64,000 bases of DNA from Thermotoga sp. (lineage in GTDB: Bacteria; Thermotogota; Thermotogae; Mesoaciditogales; Mesoaciditogaceae). The notes under the pieces are model-generated. The model worked only from the letters and a program-made list of their open reading frames with translations. It had not been told where the DNA came from and did no database searches. Shown piece after piece: positions 35,047 to 43,559 of this stretch (position 1 is the stretch's first letter; the number at the start of each line of letters is the position of its first letter). The stretch spans positions 16,697 through 80,696 of the forward strand of contig DYLQ01000002.1 in assembly GCA_020722015.1 (NCBI GenBank), written 5' to 3'. The translations under genes were made by a program, and so were the position numbers.

Positions 35047-35508
35047 ATGCTCAAAGACTTTCGTAACTTTTTGTCGCGCGGTAACGTGTTAGACATGGCC
35101 GTTGGAATAATAATAGGCATAGCGCTTGGCACTGTCGTATCTTCGCTCGTTAACGACATCGTAATGCCACCTATAGGATTGCTTATAGGAAAAATCAATT
35201 TTGCGGATCTTTTCATCAACCTTTCAGACAAACATTACGCAACTCTTGCTGCTGCGAAAGCTGCCGGTGCTCCTACGATAAATTACGGTGCTTTCATTAA
35301 CACGATCATCAACTTTTTGATAATCGCTTTTGTCGTGTTTTTGATGGTAACTGTCGTATACAAAACTCAAAAGAAATATCAAAAACCGGCCGCTTCCGCA
35401 CCTGTAACAACGAAAAAATGTCCTTATTGCAAAACCGATATTCCAATAGATGCCGTGAAATGTCCAAATTGTACATCCGATCTATCTCATGTTGAAGGTA
35501 AATCTTAG
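35047..35508 (+). CDS. mscL: large-conductance mechanosensitive channel with C-terminal zinc ribbon
   Basis: A 153-residue MscL, the pore that releases solutes on osmotic downshock. The N-terminal amphipathic helix (MLKDFRNFLSRGNVLDMAVG) leads to TM1 (GIIIGIALGTVVSSLVNDIVMPPIGLL) and, after a periplasmic loop, TM2 (INTIINFLIIAFVVFLMVTVVY). The cytoplasmic tail adds a zinc ribbon with CPYC and CPNC (about 125-142) where E. coli MscL has a plain helix. The start is ATG 35047 behind AAGGGGG; the frame is open from 35005 but that part includes the ribosome site. Confidence 0.95.
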   Translation: MLKDFRNFLSRGNVLDMAVGIIIGIALGTVVSSLVNDIVMPPIGLLIGKINFADLFINLSDKHYATLAAAKAAGAPTINYGAFINTIINFLIIAFVVFLMVTVVYKTQKKYQKPAASAPVTTKKCPYCKTDIPIDAVKCPNCTSDLSHVEGKS

Positions 35509-35552
35509 TCTTCCAAGATGATGATTTACGATAGATATACTAAATCTTTTTT

Positions 35553-35668
35553 AAAACCAGCATATAAATTCAAATTTGGCAAGTGGCGAGTAGCAAGTGG
35601 CAGGTGACTTGTGGTCTTTCATTCTCGACTTGATGGAACCTCAACTGATAAAGTCAAATGACTTCATC
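35553..35668 (+). repeat. dispersed intergenic repeat, copy B
   Basis: Begins with AAAACCAGC (one change from the AACCAAC end of the other copies), continues with TTTGGCAAGTGGCGAGTAGC and GTGGCAGGTGAC units, and reaches AAGTCAAATGACTTC at 35651. The right GTTGGTT end is missing; a hairpin-forming TTCCCGATCAGGTTGGGAA follows at 35678-35696 instead, which resembles an internal part of copy C. It fills the 210-base gap between mscL and the next gene. Confidence 0.68.
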
Positions 35669-35719
35669 GAATGGGGGTTCCCGATCAGGTTGGGAATACT
35701 CCAGTAAATCAAAGAGGGA

Positions 35720-36277
35720 ATGATTGGTTGGATGGAAGAACTTTCAAAAATATTCAAAGAGATGGCTGATGTAACAGATTTCATAGGGGATGGTCCCTTT
35801 AAATCGAGAGTATACAAGCTTGCCGCAGAAGCGACTAAAATGTATGGAACCGATAAAGACAAACTTTCGCAGGTTAAAGGCATAGGAAAAGCAATTCTCG
35901 AAAAAACCTCAGAATACGCAAATACCGGCAAAATAAAGAAGCATGACGATCTTGTAAAGCTCGTTCCTCAGGAGTTTCTTTCCAGAGTTTTTGAAGAAGA
36001 TCCGGTACTACTCGGCAAAAAATGGCGTGATGAGATAAAGAAAAGATATTTCCGTGCCGACGGCACCTTGAAAACAATGCCGTCAAAATTTTCCTTGAAA
36101 TTCTACGTTTTAAAAGAAATTTCAAGGCACTTCAAGAAAAATAAGGTTTACACCGAGAAAGACGTCAATTCAATGCTTTCTTCGATACATCCGGATCATG
36201 TCGAAATCAGAAGATATCTCGTTGATTTCGGATTTTTGGAAAGGAAGGCAGACGGAAGCATTTACAAAAAAATATGA
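35720..36277 (+). CDS. helix-hairpin-helix protein with C-terminal DUF2087 domain
   Basis: A 185-residue two-part protein. The N-terminal ~80 residues resemble the 8-kDa/HhH start of PolX-type polymerases (ELSKIFKEMADVTDFIGDG, then KLSQVKGIGKAILEKTSEY, a clear helix-hairpin-helix), a non-specific DNA-binding module. The C-terminal ~75 residues (SKFSLKFYVLKEISRHFKKN to RYLVDFGFLERKADG) match DUF2087, a small winged-helix-like domain often found with transcription regulators. Function unknown; DNA binding is the best inference, perhaps as regulator of the sugar transporter that follows. The ATG at 35720 nearly touches GAGGG, and the ATG at 35732 is an alternative start. Confidence 0.7.
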   Translation: MIGWMEELSKIFKEMADVTDFIGDGPFKSRVYKLAAEATKMYGTDKDKLSQVKGIGKAILEKTSEYANTGKIKKHDDLVKLVPQEFLSRVFEEDPVLLGKKWRDEIKKRYFRADGTLKTMPSKFSLKFYVLKEISRHFKKNKVYTEKDVNSMLSSIHPDHVEIRRYLVDFGFLERKADGSIYKKI

Positions 36278-36330
36278 GAGGGAAATATCCCTGATAATTT
36301 GGGAAAATTCAAAAAGGAGGGGTTTAAAAA

Positions 36331-37656
36331 ATGTGGCGTAAGATAATTTTGTTTTCGGTAATGGTGATTTTAACATCGGTCATTTTTGCGGCGCCAGTTA
36401 CGATCCAATTTTGGCATGCAATGGGCGGGACGGATAGAATTCAACTTCTTCAAAACCTCGCAAAAGAATTCATGCAACAGAACCCAGACATCAAAGTTGA
36501 TGTTCAATACACAGGCTCTTACACGGATACGATGACAAAGATGATAGCGGCGGTAAGAGCCGGGAATCCACCGGATCTTGTCATGATATACGATATAGGA
36601 ACTCAAATGATGATAGACAGCGGCGTGATAATACCAATTCAAAACATGATCGATAAAGATCCGACATTCGACATCAACACGCTCGTTTCGGCCTCGAGAG
36701 GTTATTACACGGTGGGTGGAAAGTTGTACAGTTTACCCTTTAATTCCTCAAATCCAGTCATCTTCTACAACAAAACACTTTTTGAAAAGGCAGGGCTTAA
36801 TCCGAATAATCCACCCACGACATTTGAAGAATTCATGGCCGATGCGCAAAAATTAACGGTTAAAGACAGCAGTGGTAACACGATTCAGTACGGCTTCACA
36901 TTCGGAAGTGGCGAACCACTTGCATGGTTCTTCGAACAGTTCATGGCCGTTCAAAACGCTTTACTTTTGAACAACAATAACGGACGAGATGGCAGGGCAA
37001 CAAAGGCTGTTTTTGCAAATGAGGCCGGATTAAGGATCTTCAATTTCTTCAACGACATGATCCAAAACGGCTCAGCCATAAACGCGGGGCCCGGGTGGGA
37101 CAATGCACGTCAGATCTTCATCTCTCAAAGAGCCGCTATGCTCATAACGTCGACTTCTGATGTGAACATGATGGTCAAAGCCGCCAAATCCGGAAATTTC
37201 TCACTTGGGGTTATGTTCCTGCCACATCCATCAGGTGTACCTTACGGTGGAGTGATAGTCGGAGGTGCGAGTTTATGGATGGTTAACACACATAACACTC
37301 AAAGAGAAGAAGCAACATGGAAATTCCTTAAATTTCTTGAAAGTGTTGATGCGCAAATTCAGTGGAGCACAGGTACGGGGTATTTCCCAGTCAACAAAAA
37401 TTCGATAATAAAACTCATGTACGAAGGGTATTATGCCCAAAACCCGCCATATCTTGTTACAGTTCTACAACTTCTCATGTCTAACGTTACACCGGCAACA
37501 AGCGGTGGAGTGACAGGCGCATTTCCACAGATAAGGATAGCCGTTAACGATGCTTTCGGTAAGATGTTCACCAAAGCGATGACTCCGCAGCAGGCGCTCC
37601 AATGGGCACAGGATCAAGCCAATCAAGCAATAGCAAATTACAATTCGCTTTATTGA
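36331..37656 (+). CDS. ABC sugar transporter, substrate-binding protein (family 1)
   Basis: A 441-residue periplasmic solute-binding protein with a cleavable signal peptide (positively charged start, hydrophobic stretch to AVIFAA-like end near residue 21). The mature start TIQFWHAMGG and later GKLYSLPFNSSNPVIFYNK, NPPTTFEEF and GGASLWMVNTHN are typical of UgpB/maltose-type binding proteins. The substrate is probably a sugar, oligosaccharide or glycerol phosphate; it cannot be read out further. GGAGGGG precedes its ATG. A perfect palindrome follows its stop codon. Confidence 0.92.
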   Translation: MWRKIILFSVMVILTSVIFAAPVTIQFWHAMGGTDRIQLLQNLAKEFMQQNPDIKVDVQYTGSYTDTMTKMIAAVRAGNPPDLVMIYDIGTQMMIDSGVIIPIQNMIDKDPTFDINTLVSASRGYYTVGGKLYSLPFNSSNPVIFYNKTLFEKAGLNPNNPPTTFEEFMADAQKLTVKDSSGNTIQYGFTFGSGEPLAWFFEQFMAVQNALLLNNNNGRDGRATKAVFANEAGLRIFNFFNDMIQNGSAINAGPGWDNARQIFISQRAAMLITSTSDVNMMVKAAKSGNFSLGVMFLPHPSGVPYGGVIVGGASLWMVNTHNTQREEATWKFLKFLESVDAQIQWSTGTGYFPVNKNSIIKLMYEGYYAQNPPYLVTVLQLLMSNVTPATSGGVTGAFPQIRIAVNDAFGKMFTKAMTPQQALQWAQDQANQAIANYNSLY

Positions 37657-37662
37657 TAATCT

Positions 37663-37688
37663 AAGAGGGCATCGTACGATGCCCTCTT
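37663..37688 (+). promoter_or_regulatory. 26-bp perfect palindrome between binding protein and permease genes
   Basis: AAGAGGGCATCG-TACG-ATGCCCTCTT style symmetry with a CGTACG centre, ten bases after the binding-protein stop and immediately before the permease ribosome site. No T-run follows, so it is not a full terminator. Such hairpins stabilise upstream mRNA or attenuate transcription, giving more binding protein than permease. This role is inferred. Confidence 0.72.
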
Positions 37689-37703
37689 GTTGAGGTGATT
37701 GAA

Positions 37704-38573
37704 TTGTCGAGAAAAATCTTTCCTTACCTTTTGCTTATCCCAACATTTTTAATAGTGGTTATCTTCATATATTATCCGGCTTTTCAGACGTTTAAACTCA
37801 GTTTTTACAAGATGTCTCCATTTGGAAATAGGTTGTTCTTCGTGGGACTTGGTAACTTTTGGTCTTTATTTACTTCGGGCCAATACGTTCAATCGGCATA
37901 TACAACTTTGATCTTCGTTACGGTTACAGTTGTCGCAGGCCTTACCATCTCTCTTTTTCTTGCGCTTCTTTTGAATCAAAGAGTTCCCGGAATAGGCATA
38001 TTCAGAACTTTGATCTTTGCTCCTTATGCGGTTTCTCCAGCTGTGGCAGGGACTTTGTGGGCTTTTCTTTTGAGCCCAGTTGCAGGATACGTAAGTTACT
38101 TGTTTTTAGTGCTTTTCAAATCGCAACCTCAATGGCTTACCTCATACCCTCTTGCCCTTATAGCTGTAATGATCGCAACGATATGGAAAAATCTTGGATT
38201 CAACATAATATTTTTTCTTGCAGGACTTCAATCGATCCCACAAAGCTACTATGAAGCAGCCACAATAGATGGGGCAAATGCATCAAGCAGATTGTTCAAA
38301 ATAACGATTCCTTTGCTTTCCCCCATAACTTTTTATCTGATCGTCATGAACGTAACCTTTACGGCCTTTTCTGCTTTTGCAACGATAGATGTCATGACTC
38401 AAGGAGGACCGGCCAACACCACATCCACTTTGATATACAAACTTTACCAAGATGGTTTTGTGAATTTCAATACGGGTTTTGCCTCGGCCGAATCCGTCAT
38501 TCTGATACTCATAATGACTGTATTCACTTATCTTTACTTCAAATTTGGCCAGAAAGCGGTGTTTTATCAATGA
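37704..38573 (+). CDS. ABC sugar transporter permease (MalF type)
   Basis: About 289 residues, six membrane helices. The EAA loop that contacts the ATPase is YYEAATIDGANASSRLFKIT. The FYKMSPFG start and PGIGIFRTLIFAPYAVSP are typical of UgpA/MalF-like permeases without the large MalF periplasmic insertion. The start is TTG 37704, six bases behind GAGGTG; the GTG at 37695 lies inside that ribosome site. Overlaps the second permease by four bases. Confidence 0.92.
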   Translation: MSRKIFPYLLLIPTFLIVVIFIYYPAFQTFKLSFYKMSPFGNRLFFVGLGNFWSLFTSGQYVQSAYTTLIFVTVTVVAGLTISLFLALLLNQRVPGIGIFRTLIFAPYAVSPAVAGTLWAFLLSPVAGYVSYLFLVLFKSQPQWLTSYPLALIAVMIATIWKNLGFNIIFFLAGLQSIPQSYYEAATIDGANASSRLFKITIPLLSPITFYLIVMNVTFTAFSAFATIDVMTQGGPANTTSTLIYKLYQDGFVNFNTGFASAESVILILIMTVFTYLYFKFGQKAVFYQ

Positions 38574-39409
38574 AAAAAAGTCAAAAGAAAATTCTCAAAA
38601 CGATTTTAATAGAAATAGCATTGATAGCAGTTTCCATCATCATTCTTCTTCCAATTTTTCTGGCTTTAACCATGAGCCTTAAGAGGCCATCCGAAGTGTT
38701 CGTTTACCCGCCCAAAATTTTCCCGGATTCATTTTACGTTCAAAATTACATAAGTGCTTTCAATTCCATAAATCTTGGAAGACTGATGTTGAACAGTTTG
38801 ATAATGAGTATAGCCATCATGGTAGGAAAAACGATCTTCGGAATATTTTCAGGTTATGCTTTCTCAAACTTCAAATTCAAAGGTTCATCTTTGCTTTTTG
38901 CCGCGCTGTTCGTAACGCTTTTCATGCCAGCAGAAATGATAATGATAGTTCCGCTGTTCCAAATAATGCAGAGTTTCCACTGGGTTAACACTTACTGGGC
39001 TTTAACCGTACCTTTTTTGGCAAGCGCAACCACAACTTTTTTGATGAGGCAACATTTCATGACCATTCCGAAAGAACTCGAGGATGCAGCTAAAATAGAT
39101 GGGGCAGGACCGATGAGATTTTTGTTTGAGATACTCGTTCCGCTTTCCAAATCGACGATAGGTGGCATTGCCATGATAAACTTCGTTTACGCATGGAATC
39201 TTTACCTCTGGCCATTGGTAGTCACAAACTCAAACAACATGGCGACGGCACAGATAGGTTTGAAGATGCTTACCAACGTTGAATCGACAAGCAATTGGGG
39301 AGTTATAATGGCAGGAACTTTGATGGTACTCGGACCGACTTTGATCCTTTTCTTCGCAGTGCAAAAGTTGTTCGTAAGAGGTATAATAACTACTGGATTG
39401 AAAGAGTAA
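38570..39409 (+). CDS. ABC sugar transporter permease (MalG type)
   Basis: A 279-residue permease with six helices. EAA loop: LEDAAKIDGAGPMRFLFEIL. The NYISAFNSINLGRLMLNSLI and FNFVYAWNLYLWPLV blocks match UgpE/MalG partners. No ATP-binding protein follows, so the transporter must use a shared ATPase (MsmX/MalK type) encoded elsewhere. The start ATG overlaps the MalF-type stop (ATGA). Confidence 0.93.
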   Translation: MKKSQKKILKTILIEIALIAVSIIILLPIFLALTMSLKRPSEVFVYPPKIFPDSFYVQNYISAFNSINLGRLMLNSLIMSIAIMVGKTIFGIFSGYAFSNFKFKGSSLLFAALFVTLFMPAEMIMIVPLFQIMQSFHWVNTYWALTVPFLASATTTFLMRQHFMTIPKELEDAAKIDGAGPMRFLFEILVPLSKSTIGGIAMINFVYAWNLYLWPLVVTNSNNMATAQIGLKMLTNVESTSNWGVIMAGTLMVLGPTLILFFAVQKLFVRGIITTGLKE

Positions 39410-39426
39410 AGGAGAGATAAGATCGA

Positions 39427-40155
39427 ATGGAGAAATTCAACGAAAAAACGCTTGCCAAATTCAACGGGAAAGATGAAAAATCAATTTACATTGCGTACAA
39501 AGGAAAAGTGTACGATGTGACGGAAAGTCGAATGTGGAAAACTGGAACCCACATGAATAGGCATTTTGCCGGAAAAGATCTGACGAATGAAATAGGTGCG
39601 GCACCTCACGGGGAGGAAGTTTTAAGCAAATTCAAAGTTGTAGGCATATTCGAGAGTACAGGTGAAAGCCAAGAAGCAGGTAAAGTGCCGGGTTGGCTTG
39701 GAAATATGCTCGAAAGGCATCCATCTTTGAAAAGGCATCCTCATCCCATCTTTGCACACTTTCCAATCGCTTTCATGATCGGATCAAGCCTTTTTGCCAT
39801 TTTATACGCTATCTTTGACGTTAAATCTTTCGAAGCAACGACTATCAATCTTGTAATCACCGGTCTTATCTTCAGTTTTTTTGCCATTCTGACCGGATTT
39901 CTGACATGGTACATCAATTACATGGCCAAACCGATAAGAGCCGTTAAGATAAAGATAGCTTTTTCTTTTATAATGGATGCAGATGCCATATTCTTGATTT
40001 TCTGGCACAGTATAGATCCGCAAATACTGTTGAATTTGAGAGATCTCCCATTCTCAAGTTTAACTTTTTTTGTTATGACTTTGTTCTTAGGGATTTTTGC
40101 CGTGATAATAGGTTATTATGGAGGTGAGTTAGTCTTTCCGGTGAAAAAATCTTAA
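39427..40155 (+). CDS. cytochrome b5-like heme-binding domain fused to DUF2231 membrane domain
   Basis: A 242-residue fusion. Residues 1-78 form a cytochrome b5-like domain (YIAYKGKVYDVTESRMWKTG, then His42/His46 and His61 in GAAPHGEEVL as axial-ligand candidates; the usual HPGG is altered). Residues ~95-240 form a four-helix DUF2231 domain beginning HPHPIFAHFPIAFMIGSSLF, whose histidines may bind a further heme. A membrane redox role is inferred. It may be cotranscribed with the transporter (17-base gap). Its stop overlaps that of convergent tatD by four bases. Confidence 0.8.
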   Translation: MEKFNEKTLAKFNGKDEKSIYIAYKGKVYDVTESRMWKTGTHMNRHFAGKDLTNEIGAAPHGEEVLSKFKVVGIFESTGESQEAGKVPGWLGNMLERHPSLKRHPHPIFAHFPIAFMIGSSLFAILYAIFDVKSFEATTINLVITGLIFSFFAILTGFLTWYINYMAKPIRAVKIKIAFSFIMDADAIFLIFWHSIDPQILLNLRDLPFSSLTFFVMTLFLGIFAVIIGYYGGELVFPVKKS

Positions 40156-40907
40156 TGGATTCCGAAAAATCTTTTCGCGTTATCCGAAGTTATCTTTTCA
40201 ATTTCATCAAAGGGAAGATTGAAGATCAAAGAAAGTGTTTCGATCGCGAACCTGACGTATTTGGGTTCATTTCTTTTCCCTCTGACAGGTTGAGGAGCAA
40301 GGTAAGGGCAATCTGTTTCCGTTAAAATTCTGTCGAGTGGCGCGAAAGACAGGATTTTTCTTAGATCATCGTTTTTCTTGTAAGTTGCCATGCCGCCAAC
40401 GCCTATGTAAAATCCAAGATCGAAAAATCTTTTTAAATCGTCCTTCTCTCCGTTAAAACTGTGAACTACGCCTACAAGGTTAAAATGCCTTATGATATCG
40501 TAGGCATCAAAATACGCATCCCTAACATGAAGAATCACCGATAAATGCCTTTGTTGGGCAATTTCAAGCTGATGTTCGAAGTACTCCCTTTGAAGGTTTC
40601 TGGGAGACAGATCTCTGTAATAATCAAGGCCTATCTCCCCAACCGCCATGACCTTTTTTTGATTCAAAAGTAACTCAATTTCTTCCTGCCACCCATTTTC
40701 AAGACTTACAACATCATGGGGATGTATCCCGACAGACGCATAAACTCTATCGTGCATTTTGGCAAAACTGACGGCCTTTTGGCTGGAATTCATATCAAAG
40801 CCGACTTCCACGATGAATTCTAATCCATCTTCTTCGAAATTCTCAACGATCCTTTCTCTGTCTTCATCAAAATCTTTCATCGAAAGATGAGAATGTGTAT
40901 CTATCAT
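40152..40907 (-). CDS. tatD: TatD-family metal-dependent deoxyribonuclease
   Basis: A 251-residue TIM-barrel hydrolase with all metal-site blocks: MIDTHSHLSMKDFDEDR (HxH), VGEIGLDYYRD (Glu), VILHVRDAYFDAYDI (His), VHSFNG (His) and TETDCPYLAPQPVRGKRNEP (Asp). TatD enzymes degrade DNA 3'-5' and are tied to DNA quality control. Length is typical. Overlaps the murC stop by four bases, so it is translated with murC. Confidence 0.93.
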   Translation of the reverse strand: MIDTHSHLSMKDFDEDRERIVENFEEDGLEFIVEVGFDMNSSQKAVSFAKMHDRVYASVGIHPHDVVSLENGWQEEIELLLNQKKVMAVGEIGLDYYRDLSPRNLQREYFEHQLEIAQQRHLSVILHVRDAYFDAYDIIRHFNLVGVVHSFNGEKDDLKRFFDLGFYIGVGGMATYKKNDDLRKILSFAPLDRILTETDCPYLAPQPVRGKRNEPKYVRFAIETLSLIFNLPFDEIEKITSDNAKRFFGIH

Positions 40908-42178
40908 TCCAATTCACCTGCAAATTCGTGTGCTTTGTAAGTTATGTTTCCTGCTCCCATGAATATATAAAGATCGGCCCACGTTTTTTTCAATGCTTCG
41001 ACAATTTCATCGAGCTTCACGAACTTTCCAACCTTACTCTTAGATTTTATATCATCTACAAGGATTTCCGATCCAACGTTGTTTTCTTCTTCAAACGCAC
41101 CAAAGATTTCCGTTACATATATCTCATCCGCAAAAGAGAGAGCATCAGCGAAAGATCTTTCAAATTTTGAAAATCTCGTGTACCTGTGCGGTTCAAAGAC
41201 GGCGATTATCCTTTTGAAGTAAGGCCTTACGGACATAAGGGCAGCTCTGACCTCGTCTGGAGTGTGAGCGTAATCATCGACAACGGTAATTTCTCCGGCG
41301 TGCAAGACTTCGAGCCTTCTTTTCAGACCAGGATAATTCACAAGCGCTTCTGCACATCTTCTAAGCGAGAAACCGGCTAAAATGCCTCCGGCAATCGCAG
41401 TCGTGGCATTTGCGATTTGATGAACTCCGACGATGTTAAGCACGACCGTTGCCTCGGAACTACCGTACTTTACCTTGAAAATTTGTTTTTTAAACCCATA
41501 TTCAACAGGCCAATACTCGATATCTCCACCTTTTCCGATCTTAAGAGAAGCGTTGAAGTCAAAATCAGATGGTACGATGGTATACTTAGCTTTATTTAAA
41601 AAATTCACAACCTTTTCAAATTGCAACTTTGGATCGTTTTGATACCTGTCAAGATGATCATATCTTAAGTTAGTCAGAATCCCAATCTCCGATTTCACAC
41701 CCTCCATCTTTGGATCGGATTCATCTACTTCAAAAACGAGACCATCTTTGCCAGGTCTAAATGTACTGCCCAACGAATCTATCGGCATGGCCCCGCATAT
41801 CATGGCCGTGTCCAACCCGTTTTTCATGGCTATCCATTGAGACATGAAAGTTGTAGAACTTTTCCCATCTGTACCTGTGACGCCCATGAATGGCGTTATT
41901 TTAGAGATCACGAAATCCATCCGTTCGGTGACGTTAAAACCCGATCTTTTGAAATCATCGACAGTTGCTTTAGGAACGGCAGAAGAGACGACGACGATGT
42001 CGGGATGATCGATAATTTCATTTTTGCCTATCTTGACGTCTATTCCGTAATCTCGAATGATTTTTATCATGGGACCGTCAGAAAGATCGCACCCCGTAAC
42101 GTCGTGACCATTGTATTTTGACCACATGGCAAGCGCACTCAACCCCATGCCACCGATTCCGACAAATTGTATTTTCAT
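40904..42178 (-). CDS. murC: UDP-N-acetylmuramate--L-alanine ligase
   Basis: Adds L-Ala to UDP-MurNAc, the first peptide step of peptidoglycan synthesis. About 424 residues. Motifs: N-terminal IQFVGIGGMGLSALA, ATP loop GVTGTDGKSSTT, VFEVDESDPKM, LTNLRYDHLDRY and VVDDYAHTPDEVRAAL (the MurC C-terminal block). The frame is open to 42235 but the ATG at 42178, behind GGAGG, gives the standard N-terminus. It lies apart from any other mur gene in this window. Confidence 0.92.
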   Translation of the reverse strand: MKIQFVGIGGMGLSALAMWSKYNGHDVTGCDLSDGPMIKIIRDYGIDVKIGKNEIIDHPDIVVVSSAVPKATVDDFKRSGFNVTERMDFVISKITPFMGVTGTDGKSSTTFMSQWIAMKNGLDTAMICGAMPIDSLGSTFRPGKDGLVFEVDESDPKMEGVKSEIGILTNLRYDHLDRYQNDPKLQFEKVVNFLNKAKYTIVPSDFDFNASLKIGKGGDIEYWPVEYGFKKQIFKVKYGSSEATVVLNIVGVHQIANATTAIAGGILAGFSLRRCAEALVNYPGLKRRLEVLHAGEITVVDDYAHTPDEVRAALMSVRPYFKRIIAVFEPHRYTRFSKFERSFADALSFADEIYVTEIFGAFEEENNVGSEILVDDIKSKSKVGKFVKLDEIVEALKKTWADLYIFMGAGNITYKAHEFAGELE

Positions 42179-42310
42179 AAATCCTCCATGGATTTTCAAG
42201 ATAATGTCATTTGACTTCAGCATATATGATAACACAAGGCGATATTCACAAAACTTTCAGCACATTTTGTTAAAACCGAATTTTCAACAATTGGTAACAT
42301 TACCTCTATT

Positions 42311-42339
42311 TTGAGATGATATACTTAAATTAAGATAAT
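42311..42339 (+). promoter_or_regulatory. promoter of the flavodiiron protein operon
   Basis: TTGAGA (42311-42316) and GATAAT (42334-42339) are separated by 17 bases. Transcription would start near 42346, about 32 bases before the ATG. The 199-base divergent region 42179-42377 also contains GTCATTTGACTTC (42205-42217), close to the near-palindrome found in the dispersed repeats. Confidence 0.65.
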
Positions 42340-42377
42340 AAAGTTTCATAAGTATAACTTTATGGAGGTGAAAGGTT

Positions 42378-43559
42378 ATGTCTGTTCAAAAAATCAAGGA
42401 AGATGTTTTTTCTTTAAGAGCCAATGACTGGAACAGAACGCTCTTTGATGAACTTATATTCCTACCCGATGGTACAAGTTATAACTCTTACCTTATTAAA
42501 GGAAAGGAGAAAGTTGTCCTTATCGATACCGTTGATCCGAGAAAAACCGAGGAACTGCTCAAAGATATAGAGAGTTTGAAACTGCAACGGATCGATTACA
42601 TAGTATCACAGCATTCCGAACAAGATCATTCGGGATCTATTCCGGAAGTGTTGAAGGCATATCCGATGGCTAAAGTTGTTACAAACAAAAAGGGGAAAGA
42701 ATTTTTAACGGATCTGGTTAAAATACCCGAAGACAAATTCTTAACCATCGAAGATCTGGGTACAATGGATCTTGGAGGAAAAACTCTGAAATTCATTTTT
42801 ACACCATGGGTCCATTGGCCTGAAACTTTTTCAACCTATCTGTTGGAAGACAAAATACTTTTCACGTGTGACTTCTTTGGATCTCACATAGCGACCAACG
42901 ATCTTTTTGCAACAGACGAAGGCAAAGTGATGGAAGCGGCAAAAAGGTATTACTCTGAAATAATGATCCCGTTCAGAACTTCCATAAGATCGAATCTTCA
43001 AAAGATAAAGGATATCGATTTTGACATCATAGCTCCATCTCATGGATGTGTTTATGAAAATAAAGAAATGATAATCAATGCGTACGCTGACTGGTCTTCG
43101 GATGATGTCAAAAATGTCGTCGTGATCCCCTACCTTTCCATGCATGGAAGTATTCAGAAATTCGTCGATCGTTTTGTAAGAAAGCTCCAAGAAATGGGAA
43201 TAGATGCAAGGCCTTTTGATGTTGTAACGGCAGATATAGGCAATATCGCAATGGCTCTGATAGATGCCGCTACGATAGTTGTTGCTTCTCCGACGATGCT
43301 CGCAGGTGTACACCCGAAGATAGCCTACATCGCCTATCTCGCGAATGTTTTAAGGCCAAAAGCAAAGTTTGCCTCTGTGATAGGTTCTTACGATTGGGGA
43401 GGGAAGGAAGTTGAGGTACTGGCCAGTTTACTTGGCAATTTAAAGGTTGAGATGATACCGCCAGTGCTTATCAAAGGAGATGGCACAGCGGAAGAATTGA
43501 AGGGAATAGACGATCTTGCAGAAAAAATTTCTGAAAAACACAAAACACTTAAACTCTAA
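42378..43559 (+). CDS. flavodiiron protein (A-type, O2/NO reductase)
   Basis: A 393-residue flavodiiron protein. The N-terminal metallo-beta-lactamase domain (about 1-250) carries the diiron ligands in His79-x-Glu81-x-Asp83-His84 (QHSEQDH), His in FTPWVHWPETFS, Asp in LFTCDFFGSH and His in IAPSHGCVY. The flavodoxin domain (about 255-393) has VIPYLSMHGSIQKF and ASPTMLAGVHPKI around FMN. Such enzymes reduce O2 to water or NO to N2O with electrons from rubredoxin, protecting anaerobes. GGAGGTG precedes the ATG. The following Nramp-like gene overlaps its 3' end. Confidence 0.94.
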   Translation: MSVQKIKEDVFSLRANDWNRTLFDELIFLPDGTSYNSYLIKGKEKVVLIDTVDPRKTEELLKDIESLKLQRIDYIVSQHSEQDHSGSIPEVLKAYPMAKVVTNKKGKEFLTDLVKIPEDKFLTIEDLGTMDLGGKTLKFIFTPWVHWPETFSTYLLEDKILFTCDFFGSHIATNDLFATDEGKVMEAAKRYYSEIMIPFRTSIRSNLQKIKDIDFDIIAPSHGCVYENKEMIINAYADWSSDDVKNVVVIPYLSMHGSIQKFVDRFVRKLQEMGIDARPFDVVTADIGNIAMALIDAATIVVASPTMLAGVHPKIAYIAYLANVLRPKAKFASVIGSYDWGGKEVEVLASLLGNLKVEMIPPVLIKGDGTAEELKGIDDLAEKISEKHKTLKL

